Source of the DNA: Gammaproteobacteria bacterium | Lineage (GTDB): Bacteria; Pseudomonadota; Gammaproteobacteria; Nevskiales; Nevskiaceae | DNA length: 64,000 bases | Assembly: GCA_026398875.1 (NCBI GenBank) | Contig: JAPLSB010000024.1 | Span: forward strand, 62,001 to 126,000 | Direction of reading: 5' to 3' | Part shown: piece after piece, positions 38,068 to 47,160 of the stretch | Numbering within the stretch: position 1 is the stretch's first letter | Layout: each line of letters starts with the position of its first letter | Notes under the pieces: model-generated | Told to the model about the DNA's origin: nothing | The model's input: only the letters and a program-made list of their open reading frames with translations | Database searches by the model: none | Position numbers and translations under genes: made by a program

Positions 38068-39780
38068 TCAATCCTGCCGTTCGCGCCACCACAGCAGGCT
38101 GACCGTCAGCAGCCAGCCGAGCCAGAACGGCCAGCGCGGCAACGGCTGCGGCTGTTTGACCGGCGTCGGCTCGGCCGCCACGACAGCCGCCAGACGCTGC
38201 GTCGCTTCGCGGTCGCGCGCCGCGCGCAGGCCAGCGGCATCGTCGGCGGCGCGGACATACAGCGCGGTGGTCATGCCGCCGCTCTGCAGCTGATGCCAGC
38301 CGGCCGCACCGGGCCAGGCTGCCGCGCAACCGCTGGCTTCGACGAGCAAGGTCTGCACTGTGCCATCGGGCGCCTGCAGGCCGGCCGCAGCACCAAGCCC
38401 GCAGATCGTGAGCCGATCGCCGATCCAGCTGTCTCGCGGCAGCTGCGGCCCGCGCGCGGACGGCGGCACCGGGCGGCTGATCTGGGCAATCACATCGCTC
38501 CACAGCGCGCCGTAGCGGCTAGCATCGCCAGCCAGCACCAGTCGGTAGCTGTCGAGCAGCGTCCACAACGCGATGCGCCCGCCGCCGCGCGCAGTCCACG
38601 CGGCCAGCAGCTGACCATCGTCGGCGCGCAGCAGCGGTGTCAGCGCTGGCGTCGCATCGATGGCGACCGGGCCGGCAGTGAAAGCGGCGCGCTCGCGCAT
38701 CGCCAGACGCGCATCGAGCGTGACGGTAGCCGGCGTTTCGAGCGGCGTCGTGGCGATGCCGAGCGCGGCCCATTCGGCGGCGACCTCGGGCGCCAGCGGG
38801 CCACTGAGCTTCAGCAGCACGCCAAGGCCGCCATCGACCGCTGCCAGCAGCGCGGTCTTTTCATCCGCAGCCAGCGTTGCCCAGGCCCGCTCGTCGATGA
38901 CCAGCAGATCGCTGGCGGCGAGCAGCGTCAGCGTCAGCGGATCGAGCCCGACCGGCGCGCTGTCAGTCGACAGCGCAACACCATCGCTGAGCCAGGTGCG
39001 ATACGACACGAGCAGACCGGCGTCCTGCGCCCAACGCCGCCAGTACTTGGCATCGGCGTCCGGCGTTCCGGCCAGGTACTGCACTGCCAGCTGCTCGCCC
39101 GGCTCGATCAGCAACGGCACCGCCGCGTGATCGAGCAGCGCATCGGCGGCATCGACCGCCCGCAATTCGAAGCGCACCGGCCCGGCCGCGCGGGCGATCG
39201 CGGAGACACGAAAGCGGCCTTCGCCGTCGACCGCACTGACATCGACTTGTGCGCCGCTGGGATCGTGCAGCGCCACGCGCAGCGCCGGTGCAGCGGCCCG
39301 TCCCCGGATCTGGATCTGGGTGCCGACGTGCGCGTGCTCCGGCGCCTCGACGGCGACGATGCCGGCCTCCGGTGCTGCATCGAACTGCAGCGCCAGACCA
39401 GCCGCAGTGTCCTGATCGCGCGCTGGCAGGCCGTTGCCGATCACGCGCAGCCGGCGGCTGTCCGGGTGGCGGCGCAGTGCGGTTGCCAGATCAGGCACCT
39501 GATCCGGCAGCCGCTCGGCCTGCCCGGTCGCAACCGCGCCCGGCAGCGCGACCGCCTGCGTCCGCCATGGCAGCTTGCGCTGCTGCGCGGCGGTGGCGCC
39601 CGGTGTCAGCACCGTCAGTGTTGCGACATCGACCGGCAGCGATGGCGGCTGCAACGCAGCAGCCAGCAGAGCGCCCGCGACCGGCTGCAGCCACAGCCGC
39701 GCGTCGCGCCAGCCATGCCGGCGCGCGCGCCAGCTGCCGACCGCCGTGGCCAGCGCGATCAGCAGCAGCGCCGCGTTCAT
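38068..39780 (-). CDS. Membrane protein of MoxR/VWA cluster (GATase-like periplasmic domain)
   Basis: A 570-aa protein. It has N-terminal hydrophobic segments (MNAALLLIALATAVGSW, then a second near 30-45), a long middle domain, and a C-terminal anchor (WPFWLGWLLTVSLLWW). The middle resembles the GATase-like domains that accompany BatA-type proteins, with LLVIDERAW and GGLGVLLKLSGP stretches. Its ATG overlaps the stop of the DUF4175-like gene by 4 bases. It is the last gene of the cluster. Function is unknown, and a role in a membrane complex with the MoxR ATPase is inferred from context. Confidence 0.6.
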   Translation of the reverse strand: MNAALLLIALATAVGSWRARRHGWRDARLWLQPVAGALLAAALQPPSLPVDVATLTVLTPGATAAQQRKLPWRTQAVALPGAVATGQAERLPDQVPDLATALRRHPDSRRLRVIGNGLPARDQDTAAGLALQFDAAPEAGIVAVEAPEHAHVGTQIQIRGRAAAPALRVALHDPSGAQVDVSAVDGEGRFRVSAIARAAGPVRFELRAVDAADALLDHAAVPLLIEPGEQLAVQYLAGTPDADAKYWRRWAQDAGLLVSYRTWLSDGVALSTDSAPVGLDPLTLTLLAASDLLVIDERAWATLAADEKTALLAAVDGGLGVLLKLSGPLAPEVAAEWAALGIATTPLETPATVTLDARLAMRERAAFTAGPVAIDATPALTPLLRADDGQLLAAWTARGGGRIALWTLLDSYRLVLAGDASRYGALWSDVIAQISRPVPPSARGPQLPRDSWIGDRLTICGLGAAAGLQAPDGTVQTLLVEASGCAAAWPGAAGWHQLQSGGMTTALYVRAADDAAGLRAARDREATQRLAAVVAAEPTPVKQPQPLPRWPFWLGWLLTVSLLWWRERQD

Positions 39781-41870
39781 CGCGCTACCCCGCTCAAGCC
39801 ATCGAGCCAGGCCTGACCGGCAGCATCCGGCCGCCGCCGCGCCGCCACGGCTGCCGGTGGCAGCGGCAGCAGCGGCCACAGCCGGGCCGCGAGCGCGCGG
39901 CGACAGTCGGCACAGGCTGGATCGCGACGCAGACGGTCGGCCTCGGCCAGCAGGCCGAGCGCATCGGGCGTCTCCGGGTGCGCCTTGACCCAGGCCAGCA
40001 GCGGCGCCAGCGCGACCGGCTCGCGACCGTCGCCGTCCAGTTGCCGCAGCAGGGCCGGAAACGGCGTGTCGTCATCGACGCGCGGATCAAGCGGGCGACT
40101 GCGGTCGCTCAGGCCCTCGCGCTCGCCGCCGAGCCGGCGCGTGGCGTCGAACGGCGGCAGGTCTAGGCCGGTGCGCGCCCGATAGATGCGCTCGGCCTGC
40201 TGCAGCTGCTTGATCAGCGCCAGCGCCTTGTATTCGTAAGGCAGTGCTGCGTCCGGCTGGGCTTGCCGCAAGCGCAGTTCGGCTTGCCACATCTCGTTGA
40301 GTGCCGAGCGCAGCAGCACTTTCGTGGCCGGGTCCATCAGGGTGGCGGCTTCCGATTCGTTGTGCTCGTGCCCGTACTCGTGCAGGACGTCCTCCGCGCG
40401 GCCGAGACCGGCAGGCGCAGCTGCGGCTTCGCCTTCGCCTTCGTGCGGCGCACCGTTCTCGAATTCCTCGCCAAGGAACTCGCCGTAGCGCAGGCGCAGG
40501 ATCTTCTGATCGACGCCGAGCGTGTCGGCCTGCTCCTGCAGCTGATTGGCGCTGATCGTCGGCCGCGCCGCCAGCAGCGCTTCGGTGTCGATGATGATCT
40601 GGCGCTGGCTGCGGAAGTAGGCCGGCGCCACTTTCTGCAGACCGCCCTCCAGGCCTTCGCCGACGGCGCTGCTGTCGGCCGGCCAGCGCAGGATCAGGCT
40701 CGGGCTGCTGCTGCTTTGCGGCGTCGGCGCGCGCTGGTCGGCGACCGTCAGCCGCACGATCAGATCGTCGCCCTGCCCGTAGCCGAGCGCCGTCAGATCG
40801 AGCCGATGCCGGTAGCGCCGACGGCGCGCATCGCCGTCACCGGTCAGCGGCAGGCGCTGCTCGCGAACCTTGACCTGGTCGCCGGCGCCCTGGGCGTGGC
40901 TGATGGTCAGCTCGGCAGCGCCAAGCCCGTAGTCGTCCCTGGCTTCGAACAGCAGCAGCCATTCGGCCTGCGCAGCCCGGATCACGGTCAGCGTCTGCTC
41001 CGGTGCGCGAACGATGATCTCCGGTGGCTGGTCGGCCACGACGTCGAGGCGGTAGCCGCGATCATCGGCAAGGGCGGCGGCACCCCGCAGTTCGATCCGG
41101 TAGACGCTGGCAGCGTCGATCGTCCGGCTGCCCTGCCAGAAATCACCGGCGCGGCGCAGATCGAGCCGGCTGCCGTCGTGGAAGCTCAGCGTCACCGCTT
41201 CGGCATCACGGTCGAGCGCCAGCTGCCAGGCGACGGTACTGCCGGTCGGCACGCTTGCATCCGCCGTATCGACCCGGCGCGGCGGCAACTGCGTGTAGGC
41301 CGGTGGCGTGATCGCCAGCCGGACCGATACCAGCTGCGTGCTCCCTTCGGATCGGCGTTCGTCTGCCGCTGGCTGCGCGAACGCCACCAGCCACGGGCGC
41401 AGCTGCGGCAGCAGCAGCGTGAAGCCAGCCGCAGCCAGCGCGGCAGCGGCCAGCCACAGCAGCCGGCGGCGCGGCCACGGCGCGCGCAGGTCCGGCGGCG
41501 CCTGCGTCAGCTGCGCGACCATCCGAGCCCGGATACGCGCCTGCTGCAGCGCGGCCAGCGGGCCTGCCGGCAATGCTGGCTGCACGGCCAGGGCGCTACT
41601 GTCCTCGAAGGCCGGACAGGCGCTGTCGAGCCTGCGCAGCAGCCAGCCGAGATCGTGACGCGCGGCATGACGCCAGATCGCGAGGCCCAGACCGATCGCG
41701 CTGGCCAGCAGCACCGCCATGGCGGCCATCGACCCGCCCAGCGCACCGGCCAGCCCGGCCAGCGCGGCGGCCAGCGGCAGCACGGCCGCGCCATCGATCA
41801 GCGCAGCGCGCAACAGCACGGTTCGGCGCAGACGGCGCAGCAGCGGCAGCAGGGCGGTGTCGGCAGTCAT
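39777..41870 (-). CDS. DUF4175-like membrane protein of MoxR/VWA cluster
   Basis: A 697-aa protein. Two or three N-terminal hydrophobic segments (about 25-60 and 130-150) are followed by a large domain. It has ITPPAYTQLPPRRVD, an Ig-like region, and the long helical part LADQRAPTPQ to VAPAYFRSQRQIIIDTEALL. The order of segments and the ARDDYGL motif fit DUF4175. The ATG at 41870 overlaps the BatA-like stop (ATGA), so I use it instead of an upstream start at 41945. Periplasmic or coiled regions may scaffold partners. Function is unknown. Confidence 0.65.
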   Translation of the reverse strand: MTADTALLPLLRRLRRTVLLRAALIDGAAVLPLAAALAGLAGALGGSMAAMAVLLASAIGLGLAIWRHAARHDLGWLLRRLDSACPAFEDSSALAVQPALPAGPLAALQQARIRARMVAQLTQAPPDLRAPWPRRRLLWLAAAALAAAGFTLLLPQLRPWLVAFAQPAADERRSEGSTQLVSVRLAITPPAYTQLPPRRVDTADASVPTGSTVAWQLALDRDAEAVTLSFHDGSRLDLRRAGDFWQGSRTIDAASVYRIELRGAAALADDRGYRLDVVADQPPEIIVRAPEQTLTVIRAAQAEWLLLFEARDDYGLGAAELTISHAQGAGDQVKVREQRLPLTGDGDARRRRYRHRLDLTALGYGQGDDLIVRLTVADQRAPTPQSSSSPSLILRWPADSSAVGEGLEGGLQKVAPAYFRSQRQIIIDTEALLAARPTISANQLQEQADTLGVDQKILRLRYGEFLGEEFENGAPHEGEGEAAAAPAGLGRAEDVLHEYGHEHNESEAATLMDPATKVLLRSALNEMWQAELRLRQAQPDAALPYEYKALALIKQLQQAERIYRARTGLDLPPFDATRRLGGEREGLSDRSRPLDPRVDDDTPFPALLRQLDGDGREPVALAPLLAWVKAHPETPDALGLLAEADRLRRDPACADCRRALAARLWPLLPLPPAAVAARRRPDAAGQAWLDGLSGVAR

Positions 41871-43009
41871 CGCGGCTCGCGCGCGGATCGAGTCGCCAGC
41901 ACGCGTTCGAGCAGCGCCAGCGCGGCAATCAGCGGTATCAGCCACGGCAGCAGCGGCACGGCACGCGGCTTCGCGTCATCAGCGCCACGCAGCGGCGCGA
42001 CGCTGGCCGCCAGCGCCCGATCCGGCGTCGGCAGCGCCGGCCGCAGCCACGGCAGCAAGCGCTGCGGCAACTGCGGGTCGCGCAGCGCCGGCAGCTGCGC
42101 CGGGTCCAGCGGACCAGCCAGCGTGACGATCTGGCCACGGCCGACCCGCTGCCGGCGCAGCAACGGCTGGCCCAAGTCATCGCGCAGCAGCACCTCGCCG
42201 GCCTGATCGGCAGCATCCCCGCGCAGCAACGTCAGGCCGTCAGCAATCCGTGCCGACAGTGCCGTATCGATGGCGGCACCAGCGATCAGCAAGGAAGTAC
42301 CTTCGGGCACCGGCACGCCGTCTGCGGCTTCGTCGACGGCAAGCACCAGCCCGTCGGCACGCCAGGCGGCCAGCAGCGCCCGCGCCACCATTTGCGCCGT
42401 GCCGTCGGCCCGGATCGCGACGCGCAGCGGCGGTGGAGGCACGGCGGGCGTTGCCGGCGTCACCGTCGCGTCGGCGACGATCCGCCAGTCGACATCGCGG
42501 CCAAGCTGCAGGCGCTCGCCATCAAGGCCGCTCAGCAGCTCCGGGACAATCAGCGTCAGCCGCACGGTGCTCGGCAGCTCGGCATCGAGCGCCCGAATCA
42601 GGCTGATCAGGCGCGCTGCCGATTCCGGCTGTGGCGCAGGTTGAGCAAGCGACGGCAGGCCGGTGGCCAGCCAGTAGCCGTCGGCCGGCAACGCGCCAAT
42701 GGTGGCGCGTGCGCGTGCCGGATCGATGCCAGGCGCGACATAGACCCGAGTGGTCTCGCGGTCGCCATCGGCACGCCACAGCGGCTCGGCCAGCAGCACC
42801 GCCAGCAGCGCGATCAGCAGCATCCGCAGCGCCAGCAGCAGGCGTTGATCGAGCCGAAAACGGCGGCGCGGCGGGGTGCGCGCCATCAGCCAGGCGAGTG
42901 CCGCAAACGGGATCTCGCGCGCAGCAGAGCGGCGCAGCAGATGGATCACCAGCGGCACCAGCAGCGCGATCAGCGCCAGCGCGCCAAACGGCCTCGTCAG
43001 TTCGATCAC
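41867..43009 (-). CDS. BatA-like protein with N-terminal double-transmembrane domain
   Basis: A 380-aa protein. The N-terminus RPFGALALIALLVPLVIHLLRRSAAREIPFAALAWL is the BatA N-terminal TM domain, followed by a second hydrophobic segment, LLALRMLLIALLAVLLAEPLW. The rest is a VWA/GATase-like region without an intact metal-binding DxSxS motif, and it ends with a third anchor (LLPWLIPLIAALALLE). Its ATG overlaps the stop of the DUF58 gene by 4 bases. BatA-type proteins act with MoxR ATPases. The specific partner here is unknown. Confidence 0.75.
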   Translation of the reverse strand: MIELTRPFGALALIALLVPLVIHLLRRSAAREIPFAALAWLMARTPPRRRFRLDQRLLLALRMLLIALLAVLLAEPLWRADGDRETTRVYVAPGIDPARARATIGALPADGYWLATGLPSLAQPAPQPESAARLISLIRALDAELPSTVRLTLIVPELLSGLDGERLQLGRDVDWRIVADATVTPATPAVPPPPLRVAIRADGTAQMVARALLAAWRADGLVLAVDEAADGVPVPEGTSLLIAGAAIDTALSARIADGLTLLRGDAADQAGEVLLRDDLGQPLLRRQRVGRGQIVTLAGPLDPAQLPALRDPQLPQRLLPWLRPALPTPDRALAASVAPLRGADDAKPRAVPLLPWLIPLIAALALLERVLATRSAREPR

Positions 43010-43893
43010 CGAGGCGCGCCTCGAGCACCGAACAGGCGCTGCAGCGCCGCGTCGGCCGGCTCATCGAGCACCTGTTCAACGGCGCGCACGCCGTGCGTGG
43101 CCAGCTGTCGCAGCTGCGCCTGCCGATCGGCACCGAAGCGTTCGAGGAAGCGGGCGCGAGCGGCATCGGCGTCGAGCGTGCGGGCACGGCCGGTTTCCGG
43201 CTCCACGAAGCACGGGCTGCCAGTGAACGGGAAGCGGGCTTCGCCGACCGTCAGCAGGCGAATCATGCGGACATCACGGCGCGCCGCAGCCAGCTGCTGG
43301 CCGGCATCGAGCAGCGCGCCGTCGAGCCCGTCGCCGATCACCACGACCAGCGCGTCCGGCGCAATCCGTGCCGACAGCAGCGGCGGCACGGCGCGGGCAC
43401 AGTCGCGGCCATCGGCCTGCAGCGCCGCCAGCGCCAGCAGCAAGCGATCGCGGTGGCGCGCACCCGCTGCCGCCGGCAGACCTTGGGTGACGGCACCACC
43501 CACGGTGACCAGCCCGACGCTGTCGCCCTGGGCCACGGCGCGCTCGGCGATGCCGGCGGCAAGGATCTTCGCGGCATCAATACGCGCGTGCTCGGGGCGC
43601 TCCGGATCGGCCTGCGCCATCGACGCCGAGCAGTCGATGACCAGCCAGACGCTCAACGGCGTGTCGCGCGTGGCGTCGCGGACGAAATGGCGATCCGAGC
43701 GGGCGTAGAGCTTCCAGTCGATGTGCCGCGGCTCATCGCCCTGGCCGTAGGCGCGGTACTGGGCGAATTCGAGCCCGGCGCCGCGACCGCGGCCGGCATG
43801 CAGCCCGAGGCCCTGCCCGTCCGGCCGCAGGCGGCTGGCGATCTGCAGCCGCGCCAGCCGGGCACGAACGTCGGCCGGAATCAGCGGGCGCAT
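43006..43893 (-). CDS. DUF58 domain-containing protein (VWA-like)
   Basis: A 295-aa protein. The LEFAQYRAYGQGDEPRHIDWKLYARSDRHFV block is the DUF58 hallmark. It is followed by a von Willebrand A-type segment, SVWLVIDCSASMAQ, whose DCSAS satisfies the MIDAS DxSxS pattern. DUF58 proteins are standard partners of MoxR ATPases and may sense or bind clients. The start ATG at 43893 lies 46 bases after the moxR stop. Its stop overlaps the BatA-like start. Confidence 0.88.
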   Translation of the reverse strand: MRPLIPADVRARLARLQIASRLRPDGQGLGLHAGRGRGAGLEFAQYRAYGQGDEPRHIDWKLYARSDRHFVRDATRDTPLSVWLVIDCSASMAQADPERPEHARIDAAKILAAGIAERAVAQGDSVGLVTVGGAVTQGLPAAAGARHRDRLLLALAALQADGRDCARAVPPLLSARIAPDALVVVIGDGLDGALLDAGQQLAAARRDVRMIRLLTVGEARFPFTGSPCFVEPETGRARTLDADAARARFLERFGADRQAQLRQLATHGVRAVEQVLDEPADAALQRLFGARGAPR

Positions 43894-43939
43894 CGTGCGC
43901 GCCGCAAGGTCGCGGCAGCTGTCCGGTCGAAGCGCAGCT

Positions 43940-44920
43940 TCACGGCGCGGGCAGCGCGTCCAGCACGGCGGCAACGACCTCGTCGCTGCTGCGCGCCTCG
44001 GCCTCGGCAGCAAACGACAGCAGCAGACGATGGCGCAGCACCGGTGCCGCCAGCGCACGGACGTCGTCGCGGGTCGCCGCAAAGCGGCCATGCAGCAGCG
44101 CCCTCGCCTTGGCGGCCAGCGCCAGCGCCTGGCCCGCGCGCGGACCGGCACCCCAGCGCAGCCAGTCGCGCACACGGGCGACCTGCGTGTCCTGCGGCCG
44201 TGTCGCCCGCACCAGCCGAGTGATCCAGTTCAGCAGCTCATCGCTCAGCGGTACGTCGCGGGTCAGCCGCTGAAGTGCGATCACTTCATCGCCGGTCATC
44301 GCGGCCGTGATCGCCTGTGCCGCAGTGCCGGTGGTCTGGCGGATGATCGCCCGCTCTTCGGCCTCGCTCGGATAGTCGACGCGGATGTGCAGCAGGAAAC
44401 GGTCAAGCTGCGCTTCCGGCAGCGGATAGGTGCCGGCCTGCTCGATCGGGTTCTGGGTCGCCAGCACGAAGAACGGCTCGGGCAGCGGCCAGGTGGTGCC
44501 GGCGTACGACACGGTGTGCTCCTGCATCGCTTCGAGCAGCGCGGCCTGGGTTTTCGGCGGCGTGCGGTTCAGCTCGTCGGCCAGCAGCAGATTCGTGAAC
44601 ACCGGGCCTTTCTGGAACTTGAAGCTGCGGCGGCCGGTGCCGTGATCCTCTTCGAGAATCTCGGTGCCGAGGATGTCGCTCGGCATCAGGTCTGGCGTGA
44701 ACTGGATGCGCCGGAAATCCAGCGCCAGCGCCTGCGACAGCGAGCGCACCAGCAAGGTCTTGCCGAGCCCGGGTGCGCCTTCAAGCAGGCAATGACCGCC
44801 GGCCAGCAAGCCGACCAGCAACTGCTCGACCACCGCGCCCTGGCCGACGATGACCCGGGCAATGCCCTTGCGGACATCATCGAGACGGGCAAGCTGCTGC
44901 TGGATTTCGGCTTCGTCCAT
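43940..44920 (-). CDS. MoxR family AAA+ ATPase
   Basis: A 326-aa AAA+ protein. Walker A is EGAPGLGKT, Walker B LLLADELNRTPPKTQAALLEAMQE is the MoxR signature, and ATQNPIEQAGTYPLPEAQLDRF holds sensor 1. MoxR ATPases act as chaperones for metal insertion or complex maturation together with VWA proteins. The ATG at 44920 begins with the conserved helical region. A frame open to 45040 would translate an inverted-repeat element, so it is rejected. The intergenic region upstream is filled by that element. Confidence 0.93.
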   Translation of the reverse strand: MDEAEIQQQLARLDDVRKGIARVIVGQGAVVEQLLVGLLAGGHCLLEGAPGLGKTLLVRSLSQALALDFRRIQFTPDLMPSDILGTEILEEDHGTGRRSFKFQKGPVFTNLLLADELNRTPPKTQAALLEAMQEHTVSYAGTTWPLPEPFFVLATQNPIEQAGTYPLPEAQLDRFLLHIRVDYPSEAEERAIIRQTTGTAAQAITAAMTGDEVIALQRLTRDVPLSDELLNWITRLVRATRPQDTQVARVRDWLRWGAGPRAGQALALAAKARALLHGRFAATRDDVRALAAPVLRHRLLLSFAAEAEARSSDEVVAAVLDALPAP

Positions 44921-44950
44921 GGCTTCGTCAGCGGTTTCAAAGTCGGTGAA

Positions 44951-45150
44951 GAAAAAAGTTGAACGCAAAGGCGCAAAGGCAACAGAAAGGACGCAAAGGA
45001 GAAGCAGGAAACTTTTTCGGGTCCTTGCCTCGCAAGCCATCTCTGCGGCCGGTCTTGGCTGTTCCCAGAAAAGCTTCTGGCTTCTCTTTTCCTTGCCGTT
45101 CTCCTCTTGGCTGTTCTTCGCGCCTTTGCGTTGAACTTTTGCTTTTTCTG
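44951..45150. mobile_element. ~200-bp MITE-like inverted-repeat element
   Basis: The left end (44954-44976) reads AAAAGTTGAACGCAAAGGCG and onward. The right end (about 45119-45140), reverse-complemented, reads AAAAGTTCAACGCAAAGGCG and onward. They match over more than 20 bases with one mismatch. Inside, both sides carry A/G-rich versus C/T-rich arms that can pair. Base composition differs from the neighbouring genes. It lies between the DUF4159 and MoxR genes. No transposase is encoded. A dispersed, non-autonomous, REP- or MITE-type element is most likely. Confidence 0.65.
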
Positions 45151-45170
45151 GTGTTTGTGCCCAAGCGAGT

Positions 45171-45803
45171 TCAAGCAGTCAGCGCATAGACCACGATATT
45201 GACCGCGAACCTGGTGTTGTCCTCGGCATTGAAGCGCTTGTTGCGCCAGTCGTAATCCCACTCGCAGCCGTAGTCCTTGTTGCTGTACAGCACGCCGAGG
45301 CGGCCATTGATCTCGATGCCCTTGAGATAGTCGTGAACCAGGTCATCGCCCCAGCCGTTCAGCTCGATGGTGTTCGCTGGCGGGCCATCGAATGTGAAGA
45401 AGCTGGAATAGACCGCGTGCTGCTTCGGCAGCTTCTTCAGGCTGCTGTTGCCGAACATCGCGGCCATCTCGCGCTCGAAGCTTTTCGCGAACAGCCCGTC
45501 GATGTCGTGGTTGCAGTCATCGGCGAACACGAAGCCGCCGTTGCGGACGTAGGCCTCGAAGTTCTTCCGCTCGTCCGGCGTGAACTCCACCAGCTTGTTG
45601 CCGGCGATGTAGACGAACGGTGCGGTAAGCATCCGCGGGTCGGCCAGCGGAATGATCTTTTCTTCCGGGTCGACCCGAAGCGTCGTGTACTGCAGCAGCG
45701 TGTCGATGATGTTCGACGGCATCCGCTGATCGACGTCCCAGTTGCCGGACTCGTACTGCAGCCGGGTGAAACAGAAATCGTAGACCGCGGATGCCGTCGC
45801 CAT
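45171..45803 (-). CDS. DUF4159 domain-containing protein
   Basis: A 210-aa protein. FCFTRLQYESGNWDVDQRMPSNIIDTLLQYTTL, then MLTAPFVYIAGNKLVEFTPDERKNFEAYVRNGGFVFADDCNHDIDG, are characteristic of DUF4159, a GATase-like fold found beside MoxR/BatA clusters. No signal peptide is present, whereas many relatives have one. It lies 7 bases after the TldE-like gene, which links the peptidase pair to the MoxR set. Its function is unknown. Confidence 0.88.
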   Translation of the reverse strand: MATASAVYDFCFTRLQYESGNWDVDQRMPSNIIDTLLQYTTLRVDPEEKIIPLADPRMLTAPFVYIAGNKLVEFTPDERKNFEAYVRNGGFVFADDCNHDIDGLFAKSFEREMAAMFGNSSLKKLPKQHAVYSSFFTFDGPPANTIELNGWGDDLVHDYLKGIEINGRLGVLYSNKDYGCEWDYDWRNKRFNAEDNTRFAVNIVVYALTA

Positions 45804-45810
45804 CGTCCGA

Positions 45811-47145
45811 TCAGACCGCGTCGGACAATGACGTGAACGTGAACTCGCGGATCTTCATTGGCGGAATCAGCATGATGAATGGCGATTCGTCATCGCCGAC
45901 CCGCTCCGGCTTGCCGAGCTCGTCGACGTTGTTGAGCATGATCACCGGCGACTCGTTCCAGCGGAAATTCTTGATCGGATACTTGATCTCGCCGTTCTCG
46001 ATGTAGAACGTGCCGTCACGCGTCAGGCCGGTCAGCAGCACCGTCTGCGGATCCACCGAGCGGATGTACCAGGTGCGGGTGACGAGGATGCCCTTCTTGG
46101 TCGACTTGACCAGATCCATCGTCGACTTGTCGCCGCCGACCATGATCAGGTTGCCGGGCTGCCCGATCGCCTTGGCCTTCTTCGCCTTCGCCCAGTAGCG
46201 CGAGTACTGCAGGCTGTCGACCTTGCCATTGGTGATGATCGCCTGCTTCTCGCGCTTCAGCCCGTCGTTGTCCCATGGCAGGACGGCCGCGCCCGGATAG
46301 GCAGGGTCGGCAAACAGCGTGACCTTGTCGTCGAACACCTTTTCGCCCTGCCGGTTGCCACCGCCCTTCTTGGTCAGGAAGCTGCGGCCTTCGTCGGCGG
46401 AGCGGGCATCGAAGCCCTGCATCATGAAGCTGATCAGCCCGGCGCTCGCGGCCGGTTCGAGGATCACCGTGTACTTGCCCGGTTCCAGCGCCTTGGCATC
46501 GACCGACTGCTTGGCCTTGGCGATCGCGGTCTGGATCTCGGACTTCGCGTTGAACTGACTGACGTCGGCCACGTTGCGCGCCACCCAACCCGAACCGCGC
46601 GCGTCATCGGTACGCACGGTGCAAGTGAAGTCGACGTTGGTCGATTGCTGGTAGCCGAAGTTGCCCTTCGAGTTGGCGAGTGCCGAGAAGCGCACGGAAT
46701 CGCTGAAGAAGCCGGCGGCAACCAGTTTGCCGGCCTTCGACGGCGTGATGCTGTCAGCCGCCACCTGCGCCCGGTACTCCGGCGTGATGCCGGCCGTTGC
46801 GGCGACGTAGGTCGGCGTCGCGGCGTAGTCCTGCTTGCCGATCGCCGGCATGAATTCCGGATTGTCCGGTGCCAGCTTCGCGAGGTCTTCGGCGCGCTTG
46901 ACCACGCGGGCAAGTGCCGCGTCATCGAACTCGTTGATCGTCGCGATGCCGACCTTCTTGCCGAACGCGACCTGCACCGCCAGTTCGCAGTTGCTGACGA
47001 TGCCCGACGTCGACACCGAGTTCAGCGCATAGCGGATGTTGCCGGCCACCGAGCCTTCGAGCGACGCGGTGCATTCATCGGCCTTCGACAGCTTGATGAC
47101 CTTGTCGAGAATCGCCTTGGCTTGTGCTTCAGTGAAAATGCTCAT
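45811..47145 (-). CDS. TldD/PmbA family protein, TldE-like (no signal peptide)
   Basis: A 444-aa protein of the modulator-of-gyrase family. VAFGKKVGIATINEFDDAALARVVKRAEDLAKLAPDNPEFM is typical. There is no HExxxH motif, as expected for the TldE/PmbA-type partner that pairs with the metalloprotease TldD. The N-terminus MSIFTEAQAKAILDK is cytosolic in character. The gene lies 15 bases after the TldD-like gene, so the two probably form a heterocomplex. If so, this subunit would have to travel with the Tat-targeted partner, or the pair would not be assembled as in E. coli. Confidence 0.87.
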   Translation of the reverse strand: MSIFTEAQAKAILDKVIKLSKADECTASLEGSVAGNIRYALNSVSTSGIVSNCELAVQVAFGKKVGIATINEFDDAALARVVKRAEDLAKLAPDNPEFMPAIGKQDYAATPTYVAATAGITPEYRAQVAADSITPSKAGKLVAAGFFSDSVRFSALANSKGNFGYQQSTNVDFTCTVRTDDARGSGWVARNVADVSQFNAKSEIQTAIAKAKQSVDAKALEPGKYTVILEPAASAGLISFMMQGFDARSADEGRSFLTKKGGGNRQGEKVFDDKVTLFADPAYPGAAVLPWDNDGLKREKQAIITNGKVDSLQYSRYWAKAKKAKAIGQPGNLIMVGGDKSTMDLVKSTKKGILVTRTWYIRSVDPQTVLLTGLTRDGTFYIENGEIKYPIKNFRWNESPVIMLNNVDELGKPERVGDDESPFIMLIPPMKIREFTFTSLSDAV

Positions 47146-47160
47146 GGATAGACAGTGTCC

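Noticed and set aside
44921-45040. N-terminal 40-residue extension of the MoxR ATPase
   Set aside because: It would translate the inverted-repeat element, giving a Phe/Leu-rich string. The conserved family start is at 44920.
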